Source: Melieria omissa (Eukaryota; Arthropoda; Insecta; Diptera; Ulidiidae). From it: a DNA stretch of 64,000 bases. Location: NCBI GenBank assembly GCA_963971225.1, contig OZ020270.1, forward strand, positions 2,852,001 through 2,916,000. Reading direction: 5' to 3'. Under the pieces are notes generated by a model. It was not told the DNA's origin and did no database searches. It saw nothing but the letters and a program-made list of their open reading frames with translations. Below are positions 43,491 to 55,684 of the stretch, one piece after another; position 1 is the first letter of the stretch, and every line of letters begins with the position of its first letter. The position numbers and the translations under genes are program-made.

Positions 43491-44530
43491 TTTAAGTGAA
43501 CGCTATAGTTTTAAAGTTTCACCATTTAAAAAGTGCCACGCCCTTTTTCCAATGCCCATACAATACTACCGGTGGAATGACACGTCTACGCCATGACACT
43601 GTACCAAATTTCAATGCTAAACGACTTATAATTCCGAAGATATTCCATGTTAAAGAATTGAGTTGTATGAGCGGTGCCACGCCCTCTTGTTCAAAACCGA
43701 CCTTATTTCCCCTGTCGAAGGACAGGACTAAATTGTAAGTTTGTACCGAGTTTGTCATTGATGTGACTGCTATAGTTCAAAAGTAACACCGGAATTTAAA
43801 AAGTGCCACGCCCTTTGTCCAACGCCCATTAAATTTTACCGGTGCAATGACACGCTTATGCCATGAGACTGTACTAAATTTTAATGTTGTCCGACTTATA
43901 ATTCCGAAGATATACCATATTAAATATTTAGGTTGTATGGGAGGTGCCACGCCCACCTGCCGTACAAACATGTAATATCGCTATAAACCACCGCATTGAC
44001 ATCTTCTATCACTCACAAAAAAAATTTCCCCGAAAGAATGAGCCGTTTTCGCAAACACTGGCACGTTACAGAAGGTTAAGTTTTTTTTATACAGTAGCGA
44101 CTCGGTTTTTGTATGAAAATTTGCAAATTTCACAAAGTTTTATAAGGGTTTCATTAGAATTCATAATTTTTTTATGCATATTTTGTTGTATTACAAAAAA
44201 AAGAACTTAAACTAATCACATTCATTGTGTTTACGAAAAATCAAACAGAAACAAGAACTCCAAACATTTCCTAAAAAGGCTTTAATTAACAAAACAGTTT
44301 GATAACAATTTAGTTTACTGATTTAAAGAAACTAGAGAGAGAAACGGGACATCAACTGACACTCTACTCCACAAAAAGAAAATAAGACGAAGAAAAAGTT
44401 GCGATTATTGAGGTTTTTTCGGCAGCAGTTGCTTTTACTGAGTCTATAATGTATTAAATTCGGTGGTTGCGATAATCGAGGAGTTGCGCAAATCGAGGGT
44501 TGCTTTTACCGAGTCGCTACTGTATATAAG
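43491..44530 (+). repeat. Two-tier composite repeat, unit B, right part
   Basis: It resumes TTTAAGTGAACGCTATAG exactly where unit B stopped, apart from four or five missing bases. Boxes GAGCGGTGCCACGCC at 43674 and GGGAGGTGCCACGCC at 43939 are 265 bp apart. A pogo-like MITE is inserted near its 3' end at 44092-44522. Confidence 0.85.
44092..44522. mobile_element. TA-flanked MITE with CAGTAGCGACTCGGT ends, 431 bp
   Basis: The inverted terminal repeat is CAGTAGCGACTCGGT at least; the right arm also has GCGATAATCGAGG- and GCAAATCGAGG-type internal repeats. TA is at 44090-44091 and 44523-44524. The other junctions between composite units lack this insert, so the empty site is known. No coding capacity. 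Confidence 0.92.
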
Positions 44531-46718
44531 ACTAGCTGGGCCCTGCGGCTTTGCACGCAAGCTCTCCTGTTTCCCCCGATACGAATTCTTAACCCATTGT
44601 TGAGCCCATCAGATTTTGATTAAAAAAAACCTGTCCAACTATCTTTGATTTCGACATTTCACATTTACTCCAAACAAATTCTTAACCCTTGGTTAACCAT
44701 GGTAGATTTCGATTTTCAAATAATTAAAAACACGTTTTTATTATTTCCCGATTGAAGTGCTTTTGATTAGTTTGAAGTCAGAACGCCCAATGAATCTTGT
44801 TTCTCTATACACATTGTTACCCCGTTAGATTTTGATATTTAAAAAAGAGAAAACACGTGTCAAATTATTTTTCACTAAGAGTACTTTCAAAAGACCCAAA
44901 CAAATTTGTTTCTCCATACATGCTTTTAACCCGTTAGATTTTGATTTTAAAAATAATGAGAAACACGTGTCTAATTTTATTTATTTCAGTTGTTTTTAAT
45001 TTGTTGAAGTCAGTAGGTCGTGTTGTTTGTTTCGGAGTCTCTCCGTAAATATACCTTAACCCATTGTTGGGCCAGTTAAATTTTGATTTTGTTTTGTTGA
45101 GTTTTGATCTAGAATATTTTCAGGTAGTTCGAAATCTTTATGTCTATTAAATCTCGTTTCTTCAAAGAACACTTTAACACATGCTTTGCCCCTTTACACC
45201 CCGAATTTAAAAAAAATTCCGTTTTAACGGAGGTTCAGTTCTCAAGATGTACTTATTGTTTAAACTTAATGTTTGTAGCTTCAGCGGTTTGGGCTGGGCG
45301 ATTATAAATCAATCAACCAGTCAGTCAGCCAGGATAAACAACCTATGAATAAAAAAATTGAGGCGGTACCACGCCCCTCGTCTAATGCTCATAACTTTCT
45401 TCTAGTCGAATTGTGCCACTAAGTGGAAAGTTCGTACAAACTTTTATTGATGTGCGACTTACAGTTCTGTTGAAATGTTGGGTCATAAAAAATGTGCCAC
45501 ACCCCTTGTCAAACGCCCATCAAATCACATCAGTAGAATGACACATCTATGAGACGACGGTACACCAACTTTCAATGCTGTGCGGCTAACGATTCCGAGG
45601 GGATTCCATATTAGAGAATTGAGTTGTATGGGCGGTGCCACGCCTCTTATCCAGAACCCACCTTTTTCCCCCTGCCAAAAGACACGACTTAATCGTAAAT
45701 TTGTACCGAGTGTCATTGATGTGAATGCTATAGTTCCACCGGAATTTAAAAAGTGCCACGCCCTTGTCCAACGCCCATTGCATTTTACCGGTGGAAAGAC
45801 ACGTTTACGCTATGACACTGATCCACATTTCAATGCTGATCGACTTATAATTCCGAAGATATTCCATAGTGAAGAATTGAGTTGTATGGGCGGTGCCAGA
45901 CCCCCTTGTCCACAATCCACATTATTACCGCCGCCGAAGGACACGACCAAATCGTTAGTTTGCACCAAGTGTCATTCATGTTCTAGTTCCAAAGTTACAC
46001 CGCAATTTAAAAAGTGCCACGCCCCTTGTCCAACGCCCATTAAATTTTACCGGTGGAACGACACGTCTACGCCATGACGCTGTACAAAATTTCAATGCTG
46101 AGGGACTTATAATTCCAAAGCTATTCTATATTAAAAAATCTAGTTGCATGGATGGTGCCACGCCCCCTTGTCCAAAATTCACCTTATTCCGCCTGCCGAA
46201 GGACACGACCAAATCCTTAGTTTGTACTGAGTGTCGTTGATGTGAATGCTATAGTTCAAAAGTTACACCTGGATTTAGAAAGTGCAACGCCCCTTATCAA
46301 ACGCCCACTAAATTTTACCGGTGGAATGATACGCTTACGCCATGACACTGTACCAAATTTCAATGCTGAGCAACTTATAATTTCGGAGCTATTCCATATT
46401 AAAGAATTGAGTTGTATGAGCGATGCCACTCCCCCTTGTCCAACGCCCATTAAATTTTACCGGTGCAATGACACGCTTACGCCATGACACTGTATTAAAT
46501 TTCAATACTGTCCGACTTATAATTCCGAAGATATACCATATTAAAAATTTAGGTTGTATGGGAGGTGCCACGCCCACCTTCCGTACAAACATGTAATATC
46601 GCTACAAACCACCGCATTGACATCTTCTATCACACACAAAACAAATTTTGCCGAAAGAATGAGTCGTTTTCGCAAACACTGGCTCCATACAGAAGGTTAA
46701 GTTTTTTTTATATATAAG
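44531..46718 (+). repeat. Two-tier composite repeat, unit C
   Basis: It starts ACTAGCTGGGCCCTGCGGCT. The 115-bp-type section is shorter than in B. The switch at CAGCCAGGATAAACAACC (near 45330) leads to boxes near 45630, 45888, 46151, 46420 and 46560 with about 265-bp spacing, except the last. Confidence 0.85.
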
Positions 46719-49325
46719 ACTAGCTGGGCCCTGCGGCTTTGCACGCAAGCTCTTCTGTTTCCCCATATACGAATTCTTACCCATCACATTTTGATTAAAA
46801 AAAACATGTGTCTAACTATCTTTGATTTCGGGTGTTTTCTAAATTTTGAAGTCAGAAGGCCCATTCAATTATGTGTTTGCGTATTTACTCCAAGCAAATG
46901 CTTAACCCTTGGTTTACCAGATTTCGATTCTTCGAGTTTCGGTTTTCAAAAAAATTATTATTATTATTGTTAATTATAAAATATAAAATTCTATAACTAA
47001 GAGAGAGGAGCAATAGCTGCCAGGGCTTTCAGCTCGAAAAAACTTAAAAGCACCTTGTTATTATTTCCCGATTGAAGTGCTTTTGATAAGTTTGAAGTCA
47101 GAACGCCCAATAAAACTTGTTTCTCCATACAAATTGTTAACCCATTGATGACCCCGTTAGATTTTGACTTTACAAAAAGTGAAACATTATTTCTCGCTAA
47201 GAGTACTTTCACTAAGTTTGATGTCAATGTGCCCATTAATTCATATTTTTCACAGTTACTCCATACAAACATTTAACGCCGTCCGATTTTAATATTCGGT
47301 AAAATAAAAAGCACGTATCGAGTTATTTAACATTTAAAGTACCTTCACCAAGTTTGAAGTTAAAACACTCAAAAAAAGTTGTTTCTCCATACATACTTTT
47401 AACCCGTTGTTGATTCAGTTAGATTCCGATTTTGAAAATAATGAAAAACACGTGTCTAATTTTAGTTATTTCAATTATTTTTACAATTGTTGAAGTCAAT
47501 AGGCCCATCGGTTCGTTTCGGAGTTCGTTTCGATAATAAATCAATCAATCACTCTACCAGTCAGTCAGTCAGGATAAAAAATCTATGTAAAAAAAAATGG
47601 AGACGGTACCACGCCCCCTTGTCCAATGCGCACAACTTTCTTCTAGTCGAGTTGTGCTACTAAGTGGACAGTTTGTACCAACTTTCATTGATTTGCGACT
47701 TACAGTTCTGCTGAAATGTTGGGTCATAAAAAATATGCCACACCCCTTTTTAAACGCCCATCAAAGCTCATTAGTAGAATGACACATCTATGAGACGACG
47801 GTACACCAACTTTCAATGCTGTGCAGCTAACGGTTCCGAGGAGATTCCTTATTACCAGAATCTACCTTATTCCACCTGCCGAAGGACACGACTAAATCAT
47901 AACTTGATACCGAGTATCATTGATGTGAATGCTATAGTTCCAAAGTTACACCGGAATTTATAAAGTGCCACGCCCCTTGTCCAACGCCCATACAATACAA
48001 CCTGTGAAATAATACGTCTACGCCATGACGTTGTACAACATTTCAACGCTGAGCGACTTATAATTCCGAAGCTATTCCACATTAAAGAATGTAGTTGTAT
48101 GGGCAGTGCCACGCTCCCTTGTCAAAAACCCACCCTATTCCCCCTGTCGGAGGACACAACTAATAATAAGTTTGTACCGAGTATCATTTAAGTGAACGCT
48201 ATAGTTTCAAAGTTTTACCATTTAAAAAGTGCCACGCCCTTTTTCCAATACCCATACAATACTACCGGTGGAATGACACGTCTACGCCATGACGCTGTAC
48301 CGAATTTCAATGCTGTGTGGCATATGATTCCGAAGATATTCCATGTTAAAGAATTGAGTTGTATTGGCGGTGTCACGCCCCATTTTCCAAAATACACACT
48401 ATTCCCCCTGCCGAAGGACATGACCAAATCGTAAGTTTGTACCGAGTGTCATTGATGTGAACGTTCTAGTTCCAAAGTTACACCGGATTTTAAAAAGTGC
48501 CACGCCCCTTGTCCAACGGCCAGTAAATTTTACCGGTGGAACGACACGTCTACGCCATGACACTGTACCAAATTTCAATGCTGTCCGACTTATCATTTCG
48601 AAGATATTCCATATTTAAGAATTGAGTTGTATGGGCGGTGCCACGCCCCCTTGTTCAAAACCCACCCCATTTCCCCTGTTGAAAGACTCGACCAAATGGT
48701 AACTTTGTACTGAGTGTCATTGATGTGACTGCTATAGTTCAAAAGTAACACCGGAATTAAAAAAGTGCCACGCCTCTTGTCCAACGCCCATTAAATTTTA
48801 GCAATAGGAACACACTTCTATGAGATGACGGTACACCAACTTTCAATTCTATTCGACTTATAATTCCGAAGATTTTCTATGTTAAAAAGTTAAATTGTAT
48901 GGGCGGTGCCACGCCCCCTTGTCCAAAATCCATCCTATTCCTCCCATCGAGGGACCCGACCAAATCGTTAGTTTGTACCGAATGTCATTGATGTCACTGA
49001 TATAGTTCAAAAGCAACACCGGAATTAAAAACGTGCCACGCCCATTGTCCAACGCCCATTAAATTTTACCGGTGCAATGACACGCTTACGCCATGACACT
49101 GCACCAAATTTCAATGCTGTCCGACTTATAATTCCGAAAATATCCCATGTTAAAAATTTAGGTTGTATGGGGATGCCACGCCCACGTGCCGTACAAACAT
49201 TTAATATCGCTATAAACCACCTCATTGACATCTTCTATCACTCACAAAAAAAATGTTCCCGAAAGAATGAGCCGTTTTCGCAAACACTGGCACGTTACAG
49301 AAGATTAAGTTTTTTATATATAAGA
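46719..49325 (+). repeat. Two-tier composite repeat, unit D
   Basis: It starts directly after unit C. The first 800 bp repeat unit B almost exactly. The box section is the most regular of all units: boxes near 48097, 48364, 48631, 48899 and 49168 are 267-269 bp apart. Halfway between, a second box of the form AAAGTGCCACGCCCCTTGTC recurs, so each period is a diverged dimer of about 133 bp. Confidence 0.88.
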
Positions 49326-52300
49326 TTACGCATGGTTCTGAACGAGCGGAATCGTTATTCATAATTTAAAAGTAAAGCGAATACCGTTGATATAGGAGTG
49401 TATGAACAGGAAGTGTGGGTATTTTTAAAGTACGCTGTGGCCATTAGAGAGGGTTACTTTATTTTAAATGGTTTTAATTAATTTCCCCAGTGTATATATG
49501 GACTAATGATTTGTTTAATAATATTCGAAATAGATGGTTTTAAACCTAAGATAAAATAGTCAACTATTCTTAATGCCTTATAAGTAATTAAATATTATAT
49601 GACATATGTACGTTCGCAGCACCCACTTTTTATTTTCGAGAGTTTGTTGTGTGAGATGATATTTAAATATAGGGCGCGCTGCCTGTCAATATTGAAGCGT
49701 TGGATACGATCAATGTGAGCCTGTATATGCATAATATCTGTTTTCGATTATGTGTACATATAAATGTTTACACAAATGAAACAAACCTTTTCCGTTAGTT
49801 GTTACTTTTATTTGCGTGATTTGGGATCATTGTTTTTTTATTATGGTTTTGCATCTGCTGTTGCAAGGTATTATTATAGGTATTGCTACATTTCCGTATT
49901 TTGTTTGGCATTATGTTTCAACATATACATACTTCTGCATGCATCCCGTTCTGTGTCCTAGTTAAATTGTCATATGAATCCCTGTATAGTGGAATGGAAT
50001 TGAGGAAATACGAAACAAATTTTCAAGGTACGTTTACTGTGAACTAAATGTTTATGCTTTTTATACTTTGGCTTTTATTTGTTTTTTTGGGAGAGACGGG
50101 TTGAACATTCCCCGAACGCTTTTGTGCTAGCCAAAGATTGGGCCCTCTCTTTTTGAAAGTACCATTTTGAACGTCTGAGATTTATATTATTTCCTCTGTG
50201 GCCATAACGTTTTATGTTTGAATTCGCATTTATTGCCTCTGCTGAATGCGAATGGTAAATGTCACACCTTTTAGCAAAAAATTGTTACGCTGTAGGTTTT
50301 TAGTTTTTATATTGCTTTAATTTTGCTTAATTACAAGTTACTTAAAGTTATATTTTTATGTTATTAATGTGTAAATGATATCTATGCATGTGCGTGCATC
50401 TAAGCCTTTTTGAGAATAATCTGTTTATATATTGATGCTTATAATGTGTTATATTTTGTATGATCTCTATATAAGTTTATTTACGCATACGAAGATTTAT
50501 ATAAAATTATATAAAATGGCACATAAAATTTGCATTGTATTTGTATTCAATTATTATCTTCATTCTGTTTCTGTTTAATCATTCCATTCAACATAAACTA
50601 GAAAATTTTTCTTTTGGTTTATGTAAATATACGATCTTGTATATAAGCACATATCGTGTTTTATATATGTAGTTAGTGTGGGAGTGTTTGTCTGTCTAAA
50701 TATTGCGAAAAGACACTAACATTTTATTTTATATTTACCTATGTACCTTAAAGAATTGCCGATATTCACGCACTCCCACGAATTTTCACTAATTTGTATC
50801 TTGTTTTCGGTTCATTTTCTCCTTAACCATAGATTTGAATTCCTTTAAATATTATAACTTGATGCGTGGATTTTACAATCTATGCGGCTGTACCTTAATA
50901 CTCCAGAAAACACCTAAACTCGTGTATAGATGTCCTCATATACGACGTACAACGTACAATAAACCAAAATAAGAGACAATAGCCGTTATTTGTCTATATG
51001 GTAATTATACTACATAATGGCACTTGAACTGAAATTGTAAATTCTTTTCTTATTGTACGAATACAAGTATATCAATAGAAAAACGATTATTCAATAATTG
51101 CAAATAATAAATAAATTTGACTTTTTGCCCGAGGTTCAACTTAGGGCGGACTGTTGTAGAGTCCGACGAACATTAAACCTGAACATTACAAAAATACGAA
51201 CAAACACAGTAAAAATCCCATTAAATTTGAACATAATGAATTCACAAAAGGTTAATATATTCATATTAGGTGGTTTGCTCCAGGAGGCCGACCTTGTTGT
51301 AATGATTTTTCATTTCATAAATGGCGGAATTAGTAGTCGCTTAATTTCGGCCTATTGGCCATAATCTCCAAGCGAGTCAAGATGCTGGAGCGTTTGACCC
51401 TGTATAAATCACATGCATTGATTCCATTACAATTTCGAAGTGTATATTTGTTGGTTTTGTTCAACAGAATGGAAGGAAGGAAAATTTTCAACTATAAATA
51501 TGTGTTAAGTTGCTAAATAATGTTAGGTGTAGGAAAAAAGTACTTTACGATTTCGTAACTCTTTTAATAACTGGATCTGGCAATAGCAAGTGTTATTCAA
51601 TATCAAAAAAGGAACTATATCAAGAAAAAATCAGTTGTGATTTCACAGAGGAAAAAATACACAGCTACTCTGCGAAATAATTTATGTTTGGTGAATTCTA
51701 CGACAAAGATGTATGTAAAACGTATTTGAAATGATCAAAAATTCATGAGTAGCAAAAAAGTACTTTGCAATCTCAAAATAATGCACAAAGAAGTAAGCGG
51801 TGAAAATAGAAACATTTCGACCTAACTTTAAAACAAGTTTTCGCCAATCCGCAAAATATCATATATATAATTTTAATAAAAAACTCTTCCTGTGTTCACT
51901 AAGAACCAGCGAGTTATATACATTGGATCACGCCACTTAAATTTTTGGACATTCATATAAAATTAATGAAAATTTGATAAAACAGATTTAATGAGTTATG
52001 TGTTTTAAACCAGCATATAAATAATTATTAAATGTTATAGTTCTGTTTCCGATTTTCGTAGTTACAGGGTATATGGATGTATATTTACAAAATTGCTAAA
52101 AAAATATGATACACATCTTACCGCATGACTATTTGTGGTGAAGTAACATTTAATATAAGTATGTGGCAATAATAATTTCTATAAAGACTTGTGGTATTGT
52201 GTTATATATTGCATTGGAATCCTTTAAAAATGAAGTACGTTTTCAAATATAGTCGAAGACAATTGAAACCTAAGCATTCGGTAGCAAATAATGAAAAGTT

Positions 52301-52386
52301 TGCCTCATAATAGTTTGTAGGTATGGATGAAAGAAAAATAATTTTGCCTTCCTTTTTATACTTTTTGTTCTATATGTGAATAATTT
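49326..52386. other. AT-rich region 3' of the Sox exon
   Basis: No TE ends or genes were recognised. As the Sox exon is on the minus strand, the part next to 52387 should be its 3' untranslated region. A polyadenylation signal could not be chosen with confidence; a TTTATTTTATA string near 50723 is one of several AATAAA-type candidates on the minus strand. Confidence 0.5.
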
Positions 52387-54906
52387 TTAGTCATTGTCCC
52401 TTGAATCAAAACTGTTAGCATTACCCTCTGAGGAAAAACCCGATGGCGATAAGCTATCTGGTGGATAATAATAGCCACTGCCTGTGCTTTCACCAACGCC
52501 AGATCCTGAAGTCAGTCCATCAGATGGAGATGCATTGCAGTCCATCAGGGTGCTGCAATCGTCGATCGTAGGGCCCACGTTGGCCGCAGCTGCTACTGCC
52601 GCTACCGCGTGCCCCATGTCTTGCAAATGATATGCGGCTGCTGCCACAGTAGCTTGTACGTTTTCGCCGACAATAACATCGGAGGCGGATACCAATGAGG
52701 CAGTTCCCACACCGCCAGCAGTAACTAGCGCTCCGCCTCCGCCAGCATTGCTGCCTCCACGACACCACAGTTGCCGCATTTCTGCTCGACGATTTCGCAT
52801 TAGCATTTTGTATTCGGAGATGCGCATCTTCTTTCCATCTACAATGCAGGTGCGTTTGGGCCGCGGCCGATAGCGATAGTCCGGATGCTGCTCCATATGA
52901 AGCTTAGAAAGGCGTGACTGTTCCTCATAATAAGGCTGCTTATCAGCATTCGACATGGCCTTCCAGCGCGCACCGAGAATCTTCGAAATATTTGAGTTAT
53001 GCATATCGGGGCAGGCTTTGAGTATTTTACGGCGTTCGTCTTTGGCCCACACCATGAAGGCGTTCATTGGGCGTTTGATGTGCGGCTTGCTGTGGCTGTG
53101 GCCATGTGCATGGCTGTGGCTTTGCGAGTGCGCATGGCCGTGAGCATTGCCGCCTACAATGTTACTGCTATTACTGTTGCAGTTACCCTCCTTTAGGTGT
53201 TCGAGTGTTACCCCTTGCTGGTGTTGTTGCCTTTGACTAACTATTTGCTGCTGCTGGGCGATTTGTTGATGGTGTTTATGGTGCGTTGCTGGCTGCTGAT
53301 CTGAGCTGTGTGAGTCGCAGCTTATGCGCGCTGCGCGAGCCAAACAAGCTTTTTCGAGGCCATTCAAACCGCAATCAGTGGTGTTGTTCGTATTAGAAAT
53401 GGAATGTGCCACTTGTTGATAAAGTTGTTGCTGCTGCTGGTGTTTATGCTGTTGTTGATTATGCTGCGCCGCTACAGCTGCCGCCGCGGCGGCTGCTGCT
53501 GCTGCTGATGTCATAGGGTCAGACGCAGCTCCCACTGCTGCACCCCACATGCGACACGCCAAAAAGTTCACTTCCGCCTCGGGAAATGCACCATCTGGAT
53601 TTGGCGGCTGATGCAATCCTACCGATTCGCTGTGTGACGGTGAAGCACCTTGTCGCATCAACGTCGTCATGTGCTGCGGTGGAGCTGACGACTTAGTCCC
53701 TGTATGATGTGCCGTATGACTATATGGCATAAACTGATGCGGCAGACCTGCAGCCACAGCAGCTGCCGCAGCCGCAGCTGCTGCCACGCGTATTGAATTC
53801 TTTAAATGTAACTTCGATACGTTTTTTTCGCTAATATTTTCAGAGACATTGCTCTGCCAAGGGATCGGTGAATGTGCCACTTGTACAGGCAACATTGCGT
53901 CACATTGTTGTAACGTATTGCACGGTGAACCGCATGCGAAGTGCGCTGTTATCGGAGGACTGAGACTGACCAATGTAGTGGTTTTGTGCTTCGAGAGATT
54001 GAGTGGTGTGTCGGGATCAAGAGACTGATGCTGTTGCATGTGTTGTCGTTGCTGCTCATCTTCTTGGCGCTTTTTTCCCTGCTGTTGTTCCTCTTCAGTT
54101 GTTTCTTCGTGTATGTTCTGACTACATGAGGCCATGTGCGATGATTTGGTGTTATAATTCTTTGCTGATGTAAGGGATTGTGTCGTCTCTAAAGTTTTCG
54201 ATGGAGAGTTCAAAGGGGCAGTGTTATAGGTGCATGGAGGTGCGCCGGTTGAAGGTGGTGATGAAGGTGGGGTCACCGACGGTACGTTTAATTGGTTGTC
54301 CTCCCCCCCGCTGTCAGTACAGTTGTCTCTATTGTTGTTGTTGTTTTTGCCCCTGTTAAGGTCGTTATTGGTAGTTGCAGCAGCGTTTATATCACCGCTG
54401 CCACCAGCAGCCGCTGCTGCTGCTGCAAAAGCAGCCTGTATGTGCGCGGCAGCAACCGCTGCAGTCGACCACATTGGCTGCATTGCTGCTGTTAATTTTT
54501 GTTGAGGCTGATGATGCTGAATTGTGCCCGCGTGTAAAGTTGGTGGAGATGCTGAAACAACAGCTGCTGCTGCCGCCGCCGCAGCAGCAGCAGCGGCCAA
54601 TTGCTGTGAGGATGATGAAGGCGGCAACGGTGGTGGTGGCGCTGGTCGTAGGAATGCTGGAAGAAATGGTACTAGCGCAGGCGGTGATGGTGGCACCGCC
54701 ACTGTTGCGCACGACGCCGATAACTGTTGGTTTATACACCGTTGTTGATGTTGCCGTGCAACAACTGCTGCTGCGAATTGTGAATTAATTTGTTGTTGTA
54801 GGTCTTGCACACAATTTTCCTGTTGCAGGTATTGCAATTGTTCGTGAGGATGGTGAAGATGGTACTGTATATTGCTTTCACGGCCTGTTATGCTCTCAAT
54901 TTGTGT
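52387..54906 (-). CDS. Sox102F: SoxD transcription factor, terminal coding exon (Sox102F type)
   Basis: The exon encodes about 839 residues and the stop (TAA at 52387-52389). It probably begins at 54906, just after a TTTTTGTTACAG acceptor; the few codons upstream in the open frame are intronic. From the N-terminus there is a Gln-rich coiled-coil-like part ([18 protein letters not shown]), then poly-Ala and poly-Gln tracts. A PLNLS motif for CtBP corepressor binding lies at 53992-54006, then a His/Ser repeat, then one HMG box starting [18 protein letters not shown]. The [10 protein letters not shown] and RRAEMRQLW segments after the box are typical of SoxD. SoxD proteins dimerise through the coiled coil and bend DNA in the nucleus. 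Upstream exons are not seen and may lie beyond 64000. Confidence 0.93.
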   Translation of the reverse strand, partial: TQIESITGRESNIQYHLHHPHEQLQYLQQENCVQDLQQQINSQFAAAVVARQHQQRCINQQLSASCATVAVPPSPPALVPFLPAFLRPAPPPPLPPSSSSQQLAAAAAAAAAAAAVVSASPPTLHAGTIQHHQPQQKLTAAMQPMWSTAAVAAAHIQAAFAAAAAAAGGSGDINAAATTNNDLNRGKNNNNNRDNCTDSGGEDNQLNVPSVTPPSSPPSTGAPPCTYNTAPLNSPSKTLETTQSLTSAKNYNTKSSHMASCSQNIHEETTEEEQQQGKKRQEDEQQRQHMQQHQSLDPDTPLNLSKHKTTTLVSLSPPITAHFACGSPCNTLQQCDAMLPVQVAHSPIPWQSNVSENISEKNVSKLHLKNSIRVAAAAAAAAAVAAGLPHQFMPYSHTAHHTGTKSSAPPQHMTTLMRQGASPSHSESVGLHQPPNPDGAFPEAEVNFLACRMWGAAVGAASDPMTSAAAAAAAAAAVAAQHNQQQHKHQQQQQLYQQVAHSISNTNNTTDCGLNGLEKACLARAARISCDSHSSDQQPATHHKHHQQIAQQQQIVSQRQQHQQGVTLEHLKEGNCNSNSSNIVGGNAHGHAHSQSHSHAHGHSHSKPHIKRPMNAFMVWAKDERRKILKACPDMHNSNISKILGARWKAMSNADKQPYYEEQSRLSKLHMEQHPDYRYRPRPKRTCIVDGKKMRISEYKMLMRNRRAEMRQLWCRGGSNAGGGGALVTAGGVGTASLVSASDVIVGENVQATVAAAAYHLQDMGHAVAAVAAAANVGPTIDDCSTLMDCNASPSDGLTSGSGVGESTGSGYYYPPDSLSPSGFSSEGNANSFDSRDND
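52853..53082 (-). other. HMG box of the SoxD protein
   Basis: About 77 codons from [12 protein letters not shown] to [20 protein letters not shown] is the Sox signature. The sequence is free of the low-complexity tracts found on both sides, as expected under strong constraint. Confidence 0.95.
53085..53150 (-). repeat. His/Ser/Gly-rich coding repeat beside the HMG box
   Basis: [20 protein letters not shown] is encoded by alternating GGCCAT/CACAGC-type hexamers immediately before the DNA-binding domain. It may bind metal or serve as a flexible linker; this is inference. Confidence 0.85.
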
Positions 54907-54925
54907 CTGTAACAAAAATGAGGAG
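54907..54925 (-). promoter_or_regulatory. Splice acceptor of the Sox exon
   Basis: On the minus strand the sequence CTCATTTTTGTTACAG ends at 54907. It has a pyrimidine-rich tract and CAG and is in phase with the coding frame. Confidence 0.8.
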
Positions 54926-54937
54926 TTATATCATTAA

Positions 54938-55444
54938 CCCTTTCGGTACTTCTTTTTTGTGTTAAACTTTAAAAATCATTCTTATCCATTTTATTACTGT
55001 TTAAGCCTACATAATGAATAATCAAAAGTCATTTTTTAAATATTGTTCGAAAAAGTGGTTTTTGGGCATCATGAAATATGGCATAGTCAGAAATAAAAAA
55101 AATTGTACAGCCTTAGTGAATTATATTTGGGATCTAATTTTTTTTACACTTACTAAAGCAATAAATACCTACTAGATTACTTACATAAACCTATAAAATA
55201 AATTGATTTTTGTAATAGGATAAATAAAAGTACGAAGTGACGTAAAATACGCAGCTCGATAGGACTGCGCACTTTCTGAACCCTTACAATTTACTTGGTA
55301 CACTAATCGAAATATTGTTTCATTATTTTGTATAAAAACCTTCAGAGAAAAATACAAAAATTTAAAAATATAGTATCTACAAGTTTTTGACCTAAAACAG
55401 GCACTCACAAGGCTATGCCATATGGCATAGCATAACCGAAAGGG
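54938..55444. mobile_element. TTAA-flanked MITE next to the Sox acceptor, 507 bp
   Basis: TTAA is at 54934-54937 and 55445-55448. The ends share CCCTTTCGGT, which also fits the CCC start of many piggyBac ends. A perfect 20-bp palindrome, GCTATGCCATATGGCATAGC, lies near the right end. The element ends 31 bp upstream of the exon's first base, so it should contain or displace the branch-point region. Confidence 0.85.
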
Positions 55445-55448
55445 TTAA

Positions 55449-55684
55449 CAATACTTAGCAGGTTCGAATTCAGATATGTAAAACGGCAGAAAAGTAGCAG
55501 TTTTATTCTTTATTTAAAACCCTGTCGTCTAGCCTCGGCATCCTTCCAGAACCAACGTTACGCCTAGCATTAGGACTAGAAAGACAACAAGTTTTCCATA
55601 CTTACTAATACTAAAAAAAAAATCAGATATTTAAAAAGAGAGTCAAAATGACCGCAATGGTCTTTCTAGTGTTAATTATTCAAA
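55449..55684. other. Short unassigned intronic stretch
   Basis: No feature recognised. By orientation this lies within the intron or 5' flank of the Sox exon. Confidence 0.4.

Noticed and set aside
54230..54788. Plus-strand frames of 60-137 codons opposite the Sox exon
   Set aside because: They are low-complexity reverse readings of poly-Ala/poly-Gln codons; the HMG box fixes the real strand.
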